Shown here: positions 57,401 through 64,000 of the stretch, one piece after another
Layout: the number at the start of each line of letters is the position of its first letter
Numbering within the stretch: the first letter of the stretch is position 1
DNA from: Acidovorax sp. CF316
GTDB lineage: Bacteria; Pseudomonadota; Gammaproteobacteria; Burkholderiales; Burkholderiaceae_C
Reading direction: 5' to 3'
DNA length: 64,000 nt
Assembly (NCBI RefSeq): GCF_000276605.1
Contig: NZ_AKJX01000122.1
Coordinates: 1-64,000, forward strand
Position numbers and translations under genes: made by a program
The notes under the pieces: model-generated
What the model was told of the DNA's origin: nothing
Database searches by the model: none
The model's input: only the letters and a program-made list of their open reading frames with translations

Positions 57401-58109
57401 TGCCGAGGCCCTGGGCAAGGCCGGCGCCCCGGCCGCCGCCCGCGCGCCGCGCGCGCGCAAGGGCTACGCCGGCGAGCGCCGCCGCATCCTGGTGGTGGAC
57501 AACGAGGAGGCCGACCGCGAGCTGCTGGTGCAGCTGCTCGAGCCCCTGGGATTCGAACTGCGCCAGGCCGCCAGCGGCCACGATGCACTGGACCTGCTGG
57601 CCACCGGCTACCGGCCCCACGCCCTGTTCATGGACCTGGCCATGCCGGGTATCGACGGATGGGAGACCCTGCGGCGGGTGCGCCAGATGCAGTTGCAGAA
57701 TGTGCAATGCGCCATCGTCTCTGCCAACGCCTTCGACAAGGCGCTGGACAACGACGTTGACGTCCGCCCCGAGGACTTCATCGTCAAGCCTGTGCGCCAC
57801 AGCGAGTTGCTCGACTGGCTGGAGCGGCGCCTGGCGCTGCAGTGGCTGGGCGAGGCGCAGCCCGCGCTGGCCGCTCCATCGCCCGCACCCTCAACGGGTG
57901 CCGCCGCGCTGAGCTACCCTGATCCCGGTGCGCTGGCGGCCCTGTCGCAGGTCGTGTCGCTGGGTTACTACCGCGGCATCCTCAATGCCCTGGACGAGAT
58001 CGAACGGCACCAGCCCGCGCATGGTGCCTTTGTGCACACCATGCGCGGCCTGGCGCGGCAGTTCCAGTTCGACGCCATGGGCCGCATCCTGGAGCAGGCC
58101 CCCCCGTGA
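54492..58109 (+). CDS. NCS1-type permease fused to hybrid histidine kinase
   Basis: A 1205-aa membrane protein. Residues about 45-510 form about 12 helices resembling purine/cytosine (NCS1) permeases (MDLLTRGAGFGYIGSTLTSL; FLILEAVGATLLVQYG). A Cys-rich motif follows (about 545-582, CVICERE, CSLCC, CGDLC), likely a zinc site. Two further helices and a coiled coil lead to HisKA with phospho-acceptor His753 (ISHEIRTPLNSILGY), HATPase (DTGPGLS) and a receiver domain with Asp1048 (FMDLAMPGIDGW). It probably senses or transports a nitrogenous compound and signals to the overlapping response regulator gene. Divergent from urease. The ATG at 54492 is used. Confidence 0.85.
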   Translation: MPPTAATIAPPDAGVPARGGMDVSADMGADAQAPQQVVKVRRDYNSWVATETMEDYALRYTPQRFRKWSEWRVANTAFGAASFLILEAVGATLLVQYGFINAFWAIVATGLIIFLAGLPISVYAARYGVDMDLLTRGAGFGYIGSTLTSLIYASFTFIFFALEAAVMAYALELALDIPPTWGYLICAIVVIPLVTHGVSAISRLQVWSQPLWLVMLVVPFVYVITHDPGAFSGISHYGGESGRGATFQLPLFGAALTVGIALITQMGEQADYLRFMPARTQATRGRWWLGVLAGGPGWVVLGVLKMLGGALLAYLALTHMVPADRAVDPNQMYLVAYEYVFPHYGWAVAATALFVVVSQMKINVTNAYAGSLAWSNFFSRLTHSHPGRVVWVVFNTLIAFMLMEMNVFRAMGEVLGLYSNIAIAWIMSVVADLVINKPLGLSPKGIEFKRAHLYDINPVGVGSMALASVVSISAHLGLFGPLPQAFSAVIAMAVAFVTAPLIAWATQGRYYIARQPEPPAVPMHGPVSGQVAADLGTYARFSVQRCVICEREYEAPDMAQCPAYGGGICSLCCTLDARCGDLCKPHASMAVQWSSALRWVLPRAVWRYLDTGLGHFLLLMLVIAPLLASVMGLLYHQELNTIGQAMTNTEVLAAPEVALRSGLLKAYLALLVISGIVAWWLVLAHKSRQVAQEESNRQTGLLVREIELHRQTDEALQNARSVAEQARQVAEAAQRTADQANQAKSRYISAISHEIRTPLNSILGYAQLMGEDAGVPPHRKQAVHVIRRGGEHLLSLIEGTLDIARIESGKLTLDVTPMRFADGLHEMASLFELQAAAKGLAFQFDVQGVIPEVVRADEKRLRQILINLLGNAVKFTAQGRVTLRVRYAREIARIDVQDTGPGLSADEIERIFEPFARGGSAGAVAATPGAGLGLTIAKMLTALMGGELTVTSEPGLGSVFHVKLFLPEVHAEALGKAGAPAAARAPRARKGYAGERRRILVVDNEEADRELLVQLLEPLGFELRQAASGHDALDLLATGYRPHALFMDLAMPGIDGWETLRRVRQMQLQNVQCAIVSANAFDKALDNDVDVRPEDFIVKPVRHSELLDWLERRLALQWLGEAQPALAAPSPAPSTGAAALSYPDPGALAALSQVVSLGYYRGILNALDEIERHQPAHGAFVHTMRGLARQFQFDAMGRILEQAPP

Positions 58110-59140
58110 ACACCGCAGCATCTCCTCCCTCCGTACCCGCCGGCGCTGCCCTGGACCGCAGCGACAGCGACGTGGTGCTCATCGTCGACGATGTGCCCGA
58201 CAACCTGGCCGTGCTGCACGATGCACTCGACGAATCGGGCTACACCGTGCTCGTGGCCATGCATGGCGAGGCCGCACTGCAGCGCGCCGCCCAGGCCCTG
58301 CCCGACATCGTGCTGCTCGACGCCATGATGCCCGGCATGGACGGCTTCGAGGTGGCGCGGCGCCTGAAGGCCTCGCCCCAGACCGCGCACATCCCCATCA
58401 TCTTCATGACCGGCCTGACCGAGACCGAGCACCTGGTGGCCGCGCTGGAGGCGGGCGGGGTGGACTACGTGACCAAGCCCATCAAGCCGCGCGAGGTGAT
58501 GGCGCGCATGGGCGTGCACCTGGGCGCCGCGCGCAAGGCCCGGGCCGATGCCAGCCAGGCGCGCGAGGCGCGCAACGCGCTCGACGCCTTCGGCTACGCG
58601 AGCATCACCGTGCGTGCGCTCGATGGGCGCATCGTCTGGCAGACCCCGCTGGCGCGCGAGCTGCTGCAGGCCTACTTCGGCGAGGCCAGCCCCTGGGCGC
58701 CCGAGGCCGTGCAGGCCTGGCTGCGCCGCCACGTGCTGGCCGACAACGCGGCCGAGCTGCTGGCCCAGGCGCAGGCCGAGCCACCGCGCCTGGCCATCGA
58801 CCAGGGCGCGCGGCGCCTGACCTTTCGCCTGCACCAGCAGGCCGGCGACAGCGAGGGCGGCGGCGACTGGCTGCTGGTGATGCGCGAGGTGTCGGACGCG
58901 AAGATCATCGAGTCCATGAGCCTGTCCTTCAAGCTCACGGCGCGCGAGGCCGAGGTGCTCTACTGGGTCGTCAAGGGCAAGATCAACCGCGACATCGGCG
59001 ACATCCTGGGCGCCAGCCCCGCCACCGTCAAGAAGCACCTGGAGCGCGTGTTCGCCAAGCTGGGCGTGGAGACGCGCACCGCAGCGGCCGGCATGGCGAT
59101 GAACCGCATCCGGCAACTGCACCCCCAGTTCGAGGGGTAG
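58106..59140 (+). CDS. LuxR-type response regulator
   Basis: A 344-aa protein has an N-terminal receiver domain with phospho-acceptor Asp72 (IVLLDAMMPGMDGFEVARRL), a middle PAS-like region, and a C-terminal LuxR helix-turn-helix (LTAREAEVLYWVVKGKINRD). Its GTG start overlaps the kinase TGA, so the two are translationally coupled and form a two-component pair. Targets could include the nearby urease genes. Confidence 0.93.
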   Translation: MNTAASPPSVPAGAALDRSDSDVVLIVDDVPDNLAVLHDALDESGYTVLVAMHGEAALQRAAQALPDIVLLDAMMPGMDGFEVARRLKASPQTAHIPIIFMTGLTETEHLVAALEAGGVDYVTKPIKPREVMARMGVHLGAARKARADASQAREARNALDAFGYASITVRALDGRIVWQTPLARELLQAYFGEASPWAPEAVQAWLRRHVLADNAAELLAQAQAEPPRLAIDQGARRLTFRLHQQAGDSEGGGDWLLVMREVSDAKIIESMSLSFKLTAREAEVLYWVVKGKINRDIGDILGASPATVKKHLERVFAKLGVETRTAAAGMAMNRIRQLHPQFEG

Positions 59141-59153
59141 CGCACTCCGGGCT

Positions 59154-59480
59154 TCAGCGGCCTACGGCCTTCTCCAGCTCGGCCTTGTTCATCTTCGAGC
59201 GGCCCGGGATGCCCTTGCGTTTCGCATCTTCATAGAGCTGCTCGCGCGTGCGGCCCTGTGCGCCCTGGTGCGAGCGCTGGCCGCCGCGCACCGGGGCGGG
59301 CGTGTCCTTCAGGGTCTTGGGGTTGGCCTTCTCGGCCTCGCCGTGCTGCGCGCGTTCCTTGTTCACGGTGCGCGCGGCGATCTCCTCGGCCGTGCTTTCA
59401 CTCTTGCCCTGCTTGCGCAGGCTGTCCTTGATGTGGCCGTACTGGCGTTCGCGCTTGGCGCTCCAACTCGTCTGGGGCAT
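59154..59480 (-). CDS. Small basic protein with Rho_N-like C-terminus
   Basis: A 108-aa basic protein starts MPQTSWSAKRERQYGHIKDS and resembles proteins often annotated as plasmid-stabilisation. The C-terminal segment REQLYEDAKRKGIPGRSKM looks like a Rho N-terminal/SAP-type nucleic-acid-binding fold. The ATG at 59480 matches that family. Function unknown. Confidence 0.75.
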   Translation of the reverse strand: MPQTSWSAKRERQYGHIKDSLRKQGKSESTAEEIAARTVNKERAQHGEAEKANPKTLKDTPAPVRGGQRSHQGAQGRTREQLYEDAKRKGIPGRSKMNKAELEKAVGR

Positions 59481-59576
59481 GGCGGTCCTCCATGGGGGTG
59501 GTGTCCAAGGTGCCAATCTAGGCCCCGTGGCGCGCAGCCCGGATAGGACGGCCCTGCGCACGGGTGTAGGACGGGC

Positions 59577-60185
59577 CTACGCGCCCTGTGCCCGGCGCAC
59601 CCGCATCACGATGCGGTTGAGCCCCACGGGCGTCACGCCCAGGTGGCGCGCCAGGTCCTTTTGCGGGATGCGCGCGGCCAGTTCGGGCTGGGCGCCGCAA
59701 AAGGCGCGGTAGCGGCCCTCTGCGTCCAGCGTGAGCAGCTCGCGTTCGCGCTCCTCCTTGCGGGCCGCGAACACCAGGGTCAGCGCATGCAACGCCGTGG
59801 CCCAGGCCAGGTGCTCGCGTGCAAGGGCGGCCAGCAGCCGGTAGTCGATGCGCTCGAGCACGCTGGGCTCGATGGCCGTCACCATGAAGCTGGTGCGGCC
59901 GCCGGGCGCCAGCGCCGCGATGCTGGCGAAGAAGCGCCCCTCGTGCGCGAAGGACTTGATCCACTCCGTGCCGTCCTCGCCCAGGTAGCTCAGCTTGAGC
60001 AGCCCGCTGTCGACCGCATACACATACGGGTGCTCCACGCCTTGCATAAAGGCCGTGCCGCCAGGCTCGATGCGCCGCACTTCCAGCGCCCGTGCCACGC
60101 GCGGCCACTCGGGCAGGGCCATGCCACCCGCCGCCGATGCGAGCAGCGTCTGGAAGGTGGAGGGCGGGGAGGGCGTTGCGTGCAT
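59577..60185 (-). CDS. Crp/Fnr-family transcriptional regulator
   Basis: The 202-aa protein has a cyclic-nucleotide-binding-type beta-roll and a C-terminal helix-turn-helix (QKDLARHLGVTPVGLNRIV). The FNR-type N-terminal Cys cluster is absent. It is divergent from the SDR gene, with a 48-bp gap. Confidence 0.9.
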   Translation of the reverse strand: MHATPSPPSTFQTLLASAAGGMALPEWPRVARALEVRRIEPGGTAFMQGVEHPYVYAVDSGLLKLSYLGEDGTEWIKSFAHEGRFFASIAALAPGGRTSFMVTAIEPSVLERIDYRLLAALAREHLAWATALHALTLVFAARKEERERELLTLDAEGRYRAFCGAQPELAARIPQKDLARHLGVTPVGLNRIVMRVRRAQGA

Positions 60186-60233
60186 TAACCTGGGTTGATT
60201 CCAAACCGGCAGCGGCTGCCTACAGTGGCAGCC

Positions 60234-60998
60234 ATGAACCCGCACACTGTAGAACAACACACACTGCAGCCACCGCTGCCACGCACCATCGTCACGGGCG
60301 CCAGCTCGGGCATCGGCTGGGCGCTGTCCCTGCACCTGGCGCACCTGGGCGTGCCCGTGGTCGCCATCGGGCGCGACGCAGGCCGGCTGCAGGCGCTGGC
60401 GGCGCGGCACGCGCTCATCGATCCCTGGCCGGCCGACCTGGGCCGCATCGGCGAGATCGATGCGCTGGCGGCGCAGATCGTGGCGCGCTTTCCCGAGGTG
60501 GGCGTGCTCATCAACAACGCCGGCATCCAGCACGATGTGCGCCTGGACGACGCAGGGTACGGCAGCAGCGACATCCAGCGCGAGGTGGATGTGAACCTCA
60601 TCGCACCCGTTGCCCTCACGCGGGCGCTGCTGCCCCACTTTCAGGGCCTGGGCCGGGCCTGCGTGGTCAACGTCACCTCGGCCCTGGCCCATGCGCCCAA
60701 GCGCACGGCCGCCGTCTACAGCGCCACCAAGGCCGGCCTGCGCCTGTTCACCCAGGCGCTGCGGGTGCAGTTGCGCGGCAGCAGCGTGCGGGTCGTCGAG
60801 GCGGTGATGCCCCTGGTGGACACGCCCATGACCCAGGGCCGGGGGCGCGGCAAGTTGCCGGCCGACCAGGCGGCCCAGGCGCTGGTCGCGGGCTTGCTCG
60901 CAGGCCGGGCCGAGCTGCACATCGGCAAGGCGCGCTGGGTGCCTGCGCTGCAGCGTTGGGCGCCGGGGCTGCTCGCGCGCATCCTGCAAAAGGCCTGA
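60234..60998 (+). CDS. Short-chain dehydrogenase/reductase (SDR)
   Basis: A 254-aa protein has the cofactor motif TGASSGIGWALSL, NNAG (LINNAGIQHDV), catalytic Ser in VNVTSALAHAPK and YxxxK in AVYSATKAGLRLF. It belongs to the classical SDR family. The ATG at 60234 is preferred over 60195, which would overlap the promoter. It is divergent from a Crp/Fnr regulator and upstream of the darcynin-like gene. Confidence 0.93.
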   Translation: MNPHTVEQHTLQPPLPRTIVTGASSGIGWALSLHLAHLGVPVVAIGRDAGRLQALAARHALIDPWPADLGRIGEIDALAAQIVARFPEVGVLINNAGIQHDVRLDDAGYGSSDIQREVDVNLIAPVALTRALLPHFQGLGRACVVNVTSALAHAPKRTAAVYSATKAGLRLFTQALRVQLRGSSVRVVEAVMPLVDTPMTQGRGRGKLPADQAAQALVAGLLAGRAELHIGKARWVPALQRWAPGLLARILQKA

Positions 60999-61033
60999 GC
61001 TTGCCAAGCTTCCCTCCCTGAAAGCCACGCACC

Positions 61034-61384
61034 ATGAACTACGCCTTCTTCGTCCACCTGCGGGCCACCACCGCCTGGCTGCAACTGCCGCGCGAGCGCC
61101 GCAACGCGCTCACGGCCGAGCACCTGCACCCGCTGCTGGGGCCGGGCGCGGGACTGGCCATGCGCTACTTCGATGCCGAGGCCTTCAGCGCCTCCTGCAG
61201 CGACGTGATGCTGGTCGAGACGCCCGACCCGCGCGCCTGGTATTTCTTCATGGAGCGCCTGCGCGATTCGCCGTTGATCGCGCACCCGTACTTCGATGTG
61301 GTGCAGATCGTGCCCGCCATCGAGGGCGGGTTCGAGGCCTTCGAACGCCACAAGTCCCCAGGCAAATCCGGGGAGCTTGCCTAG
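61034..61384 (+). CDS. Darcynin-family protein
   Basis: A 116-aa small protein starts MNYAFFVHLRATTAWLQLPR and includes DPRAWYFFMERLRDSPLIAH. This matches darcynin-type proteins of unknown role. It follows the SDR gene by 35 bp and may share its transcript. Confidence 0.7.
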   Translation: MNYAFFVHLRATTAWLQLPRERRNALTAEHLHPLLGPGAGLAMRYFDAEAFSASCSDVMLVETPDPRAWYFFMERLRDSPLIAHPYFDVVQIVPAIEGGFEAFERHKSPGKSGELA

Positions 61385-61563
61385 TGCATGGGAGACATGC
61401 GACTGCCGGCCAGGCAGACAAGCCTGTCAGGCAACTTCGGACCGCGCGTGTCCGAAAAAAGGAGACAGGATTTCCATCCCGGCCCTGACTCAAGAAATCC
61501 GGGGCGGCCCCTACAGTGGACTTGCGCAATCTGCGAAATTTTTCTTGTCCCCGAGGCCCGATC

Positions 61564-62466
61564 ATGCTTGAGTCCATCGCCAATGCTTCCGCGCCCACCG
61601 TGCGCGTGCACCCACCGCTGCCCTCGCGGGCGTTTGGCGTGGCATCGTCGCCGGCGCTGGCAGGCCGGGTTGCCGGTGGGGCGCAGCCGACCCGCATGGA
61701 CGCACTCAACCGGCTGGCCACCAGGGAGGAGCGGCTGCCCTTCTGGGTGCGCCTCGTCAAGAATGAGGCGGACCTGCGCAAGGCGGTGCACATCCGCCAT
61801 GCGGCCTACGCACGCCATGTGCCCGACCTGGCGCAAAAGCTGCAAGAGCCCGAGTCCACCGATTACGAAGACGGGGTCGTGGTGTTGCTGGCCGAGTCCA
61901 AGCTCGATGGCTCTCCGCTGGGAACGGCGCGCATCCAGAGCAACCGCTTTCGCGCCCTGAGCGTGGAGCAGTCGGTCAACCTGCCCCTGTGGATGGAGGG
62001 CATGCACCTGGCCGAAGTCACGCGCCTGGGCATCGTGGGGGGCACCATGGGCCGCCTGGTCAAGACCGTGCTCATCAAGGCGGCCTTCCAGTACTGCGAG
62101 CGCCAGGGGATCGAGCAGGCCATTGCGGCGGGCCGGGCCCCCATCGACCGGCACTACGAACAACTGCTGTTCGAAGACCTGTTCCCTGCCCAGGGCTTCA
62201 TCCCGCTGGCCCATGCCGGCAATCTGCCGCACCGGGTGATGGCCTTCGACATCGACAGCGGCCCGGCGCGCTGGCAGCAGGCACAGCACCCGGCACTCAA
62301 CTTCTTTTGCCACACCCGCCATCCGGACATCGACATGGGTCCGGCACCCGTGCGCAGCCTGCCTGCCAGCGGCAAGGCGATCGGGGCCCAGCCGCTGCCG
62401 CGTCGCGCAGCCGCCAGTGGGCGCCGGGAGCTGCCGGCGCGCATCAGCAACCGGGCGTTTGCCTGA
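61564..62466 (+). CDS. FeeM-like N-acyl amino acid synthase (GNAT fold)
   Basis: A 300-aa protein has an unstructured N-terminus then a GNAT/LuxI-like acyltransferase core: RLVKNEADLRKAVHIRHAAY, EVTRLGIVGG and the acyl-substrate region. The pattern resembles FeeM-type N-acyl tyrosine synthases, which make long-chain N-acyl amino acids from acyl-ACP. A membrane sensor gene follows downstream. The ATG at 61564 is preferred over 61516. Confidence 0.75.
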   Translation: MLESIANASAPTVRVHPPLPSRAFGVASSPALAGRVAGGAQPTRMDALNRLATREERLPFWVRLVKNEADLRKAVHIRHAAYARHVPDLAQKLQEPESTDYEDGVVVLLAESKLDGSPLGTARIQSNRFRALSVEQSVNLPLWMEGMHLAEVTRLGIVGGTMGRLVKTVLIKAAFQYCERQGIEQAIAAGRAPIDRHYEQLLFEDLFPAQGFIPLAHAGNLPHRVMAFDIDSGPARWQQAQHPALNFFCHTRHPDIDMGPAPVRSLPASGKAIGAQPLPRRAAASGRRELPARISNRAFA

Positions 62467-62522
62467 GTCGTCCCACCCCTTCAGGGTGGGGCCTGCCCTG
62501 CACGCCAAAATCACCTGTTGGT

Positions 62523-62552
62523 AAAAAGGCCACACCTGCGGTGGCCTTTTTT
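62523..62552 (+). terminator. Intrinsic terminator after the FeeM-like gene
   Basis: The stem AAAAAGGCCAC with GTGGCCTTTTTT has a 7-nt loop and T-run. It follows the feeM-like stop by about 56 bp and can act in both directions. Confidence 0.85.
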
Positions 62553-62727
62553 GTACCCGTTGCTTTGTAAACTCCCACAAAAAAGGGGGAACGCGCAAAG
62601 ACTTGCGGTGCAGGCCGTGTGTTCCGTGACAAGATGGAAGTTTGCGCGTGATCGCGGCCTTGCTTGCCTGGCCGTGGCCCATGCGCCATCCAGCGCGTGG
62701 CCGTGGGCTGCGCATCCACACGAAACC

Positions 62728-64000
62728 ATGGGGTCAGCGCGATTGCAGGAGCACGCACGGCATTGGGTACGGCGCGGCGTAGTCTTGGTGGACTGGCTGC
62801 TGCGCGCGATGTCCATCTACATCATTCCCATTGCCATGGCTGGCGTGGCCGTGTGGGCGCTGCTGTTCTGGCAGAGCAATTACCTGTCGGCCGGCGGCCA
62901 CACCCTGATGATGCGCGTGCTGCCCCAGGCGGCGCCAGAGCTCACCTCCGAACAGGCACTGGCCGCGCTGGCGAACCGGCCGCTCAAATCCTTCCATGAC
63001 ACCAACCTGTCCGAGGAGCCGGTCTGGTTCCTGGTGGACCTGCCGGTCTCGATGGCGCAGCCGCCCTCGGTGCTGTTCCCTTCGCGCCACGCCGTCGAGA
63101 TGGCCTGCTGGGATGGCAGGAGCCTGGTGTCGCTCGGCCAGGCCACACGCGAGCAGGCCAGCGGCAGCCTGATCCCCATGAAGGCCGGCTTCGGCCTGCC
63201 CGAGGCCAGTGCCGGCCAGCGCGTGCTGTGCCGTGCGGCCTTCGTCGGGCCGGCACGCCTGCAGGCCGACTGGTGGGCCCAGACCGACCTGCAGGCCTCG
63301 GTGCTCGAATTCCACCGCAATCTGGGTCTGCTCGAAGGCGGCCTGGTGGTGCTGGGCATGTTCGTGCTCATGACGGCGCTGATCAATCGCCAGTCGCTGT
63401 ATGTGCTGTTCGCGGCCTGGCTGGTGGTCACGCTGCGCGTGGGGGCCATCTCTGCCGGTTGGGACGTGCAGTGGCTGGGCCACCTGGTGCCCACGCCCTG
63501 GCTGTTTCCGACCCGTGCGCTCACGGTGGCGATCTACGGCTTTCTCACCATCACGCTGTACAAGAACCTGTTCCAGGAAGACCTGGACCGCTCGCGCCTG
63601 GGCCCCTGGATCCGCGGTGCACAGTGGGCCTGCGTGCCGCTGCTGCTGGCCGCCGTGTTCCTGCCCTACGGCCTGTACCTGCCCATGATGTGGGTGTCCA
63701 CGGGCGTGGGCCTCCTGCTGATGACGGTGAGCCTGGTGCGCATCGTCTTCAAGACCCGTTCGCGCGTGGCCCTGTGGTACGGCGCGTCGCTGGGGGTCAC
63801 CTTCCTGTCGAGCTTTTCGGAGATCGTGGCGGCGGCTTATGGCATGAAGGTGCTGGTGGGCACCGTGAACCACGTCACGGCGGCCCTGTCGTCGAGCCTG
63901 CTGGCCGCGTTGGCGATTGCCGAGCAGATGCGCCAAGAGCACGTCAAGCGCCTGGAGGTGCAGGCCCAGTTGCAGCATGCCTACGAGGCCATGCCCATCG
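62728..64000 (+). CDS. 7TM membrane sensor, truncated by window end
   Basis: About 424 codons are visible, running off the window with no stop. An N-terminal membrane helix (IYIIPIAMAGVAVWALLFW) precedes an extracytoplasmic region of about 170 residues, then about seven helices (7TMR-DISM-like). A coiled-coil segment (RQEHVKRLEVQAQLQHAYEA) leads to a likely PAS or signalling domain beyond the edge. GGDEF/EAL output is possible but not seen. The ATG at 62728 lacks a strong ribosome site; an alternative at 62812 exists. Confidence 0.75.
   Translation, partial: MGSARLQEHARHWVRRGVVLVDWLLRAMSIYIIPIAMAGVAVWALLFWQSNYLSAGGHTLMMRVLPQAAPELTSEQALAALANRPLKSFHDTNLSEEPVWFLVDLPVSMAQPPSVLFPSRHAVEMACWDGRSLVSLGQATREQASGSLIPMKAGFGLPEASAGQRVLCRAAFVGPARLQADWWAQTDLQASVLEFHRNLGLLEGGLVVLGMFVLMTALINRQSLYVLFAAWLVVTLRVGAISAGWDVQWLGHLVPTPWLFPTRALTVAIYGFLTITLYKNLFQEDLDRSRLGPWIRGAQWACVPLLLAAVFLPYGLYLPMMWVSTGVGLLLMTVSLVRIVFKTRSRVALWYGASLGVTFLSSFSEIVAAAYGMKVLVGTVNHVTAALSSSLLAALAIAEQMRQEHVKRLEVQAQLQHAYEAMPI

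Noticed and set aside
54366-57800. Another long minus-strand frame opposite the permease-kinase gene, at the place where ureD is expected
   Set aside because: The composition is His/Gln/Gly-rich antisense shadow with no UreD-like segment.

Overview
The window looks like chromosomal DNA from a GC-rich betaproteobacterium of the Burkholderiales, most likely Comamonadaceae (Acidovorax-like). I infer this from the gene orders TPR-lolB-ispE-tRNAGln-prs-rplY and yicC-gmk-rpoZ-spoT, the urease order A-J-B-C-E-F-G with a LysE-type gene inside, and the codon use. No sequence search was run, so the taxon is an inference.

Positions 1-26.8 kb are mostly conserved housekeeping DNA. The minus strand carries a TPR protein, lolB, ispE, tRNA-Gln, prs and rplY. 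Divergent from it run mutM, a dynamin-like GTPase and mutY. Then come rapZ, recN and nadK (minus), hrcA, a CAU-anticodon tRNA, a secreted protein, tRNA-Arg, a patch of tiny ORFs, greB, spoT, rpoZ, gmk and yicC. A Ser/Thr kinase and PP2C phosphatase pair, rph, rdgB and hemW close the section.

Positions 26.8-48.5 kb are accessory. They hold an MFS transporter, small secreted proteins, solute-binding proteins without permeases, a LysR regulator and a lipoprotein hydrolase. At 36.06-37.03 kb lies an array of six gap-free 100-bp repeats with variable spacers, each carrying a DnaA-box-like core inside a hairpin. Beyond it are an AadA-type nucleotidyltransferase, a flavohemoprotein (hmp) with a predicted NorR/sigma-54 control region convergent to norR, a spore-coat-U domain protein, and a three-domain fusion (cysteine desulfurase, degenerate ETHE1-like domain, rhodanese) divergent from an Lrp/AsnC regulator. 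A lower-GC island (about 46.06-48.36 kb) carries an Mrr-like nuclease and a DUF4145-like protein; it lies between a tRNA-Ser 3'-end-like remnant and an intact tRNA-Ser.

Positions 48.5-64 kb carry the urease cluster (ureG, F, E, lysE-like, C, B, J, A; no ureD at its usual place). Divergent from it is an NCS1-type permease fused to a hybrid histidine kinase, overlapping a LuxR-type response regulator gene. Next are a Rho_N-like small protein, a Crp/Fnr regulator divergent from an SDR, a darcynin-like protein, a FeeM-like N-acyl amino acid synthase and the start of a 7TM membrane sensor cut by the window edge.

The strongest candidate for something undescribed is the repeat array at 36.06-37.03 kb. 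The sulfur-trafficking fusion and the transporter-kinase beside urease come next.
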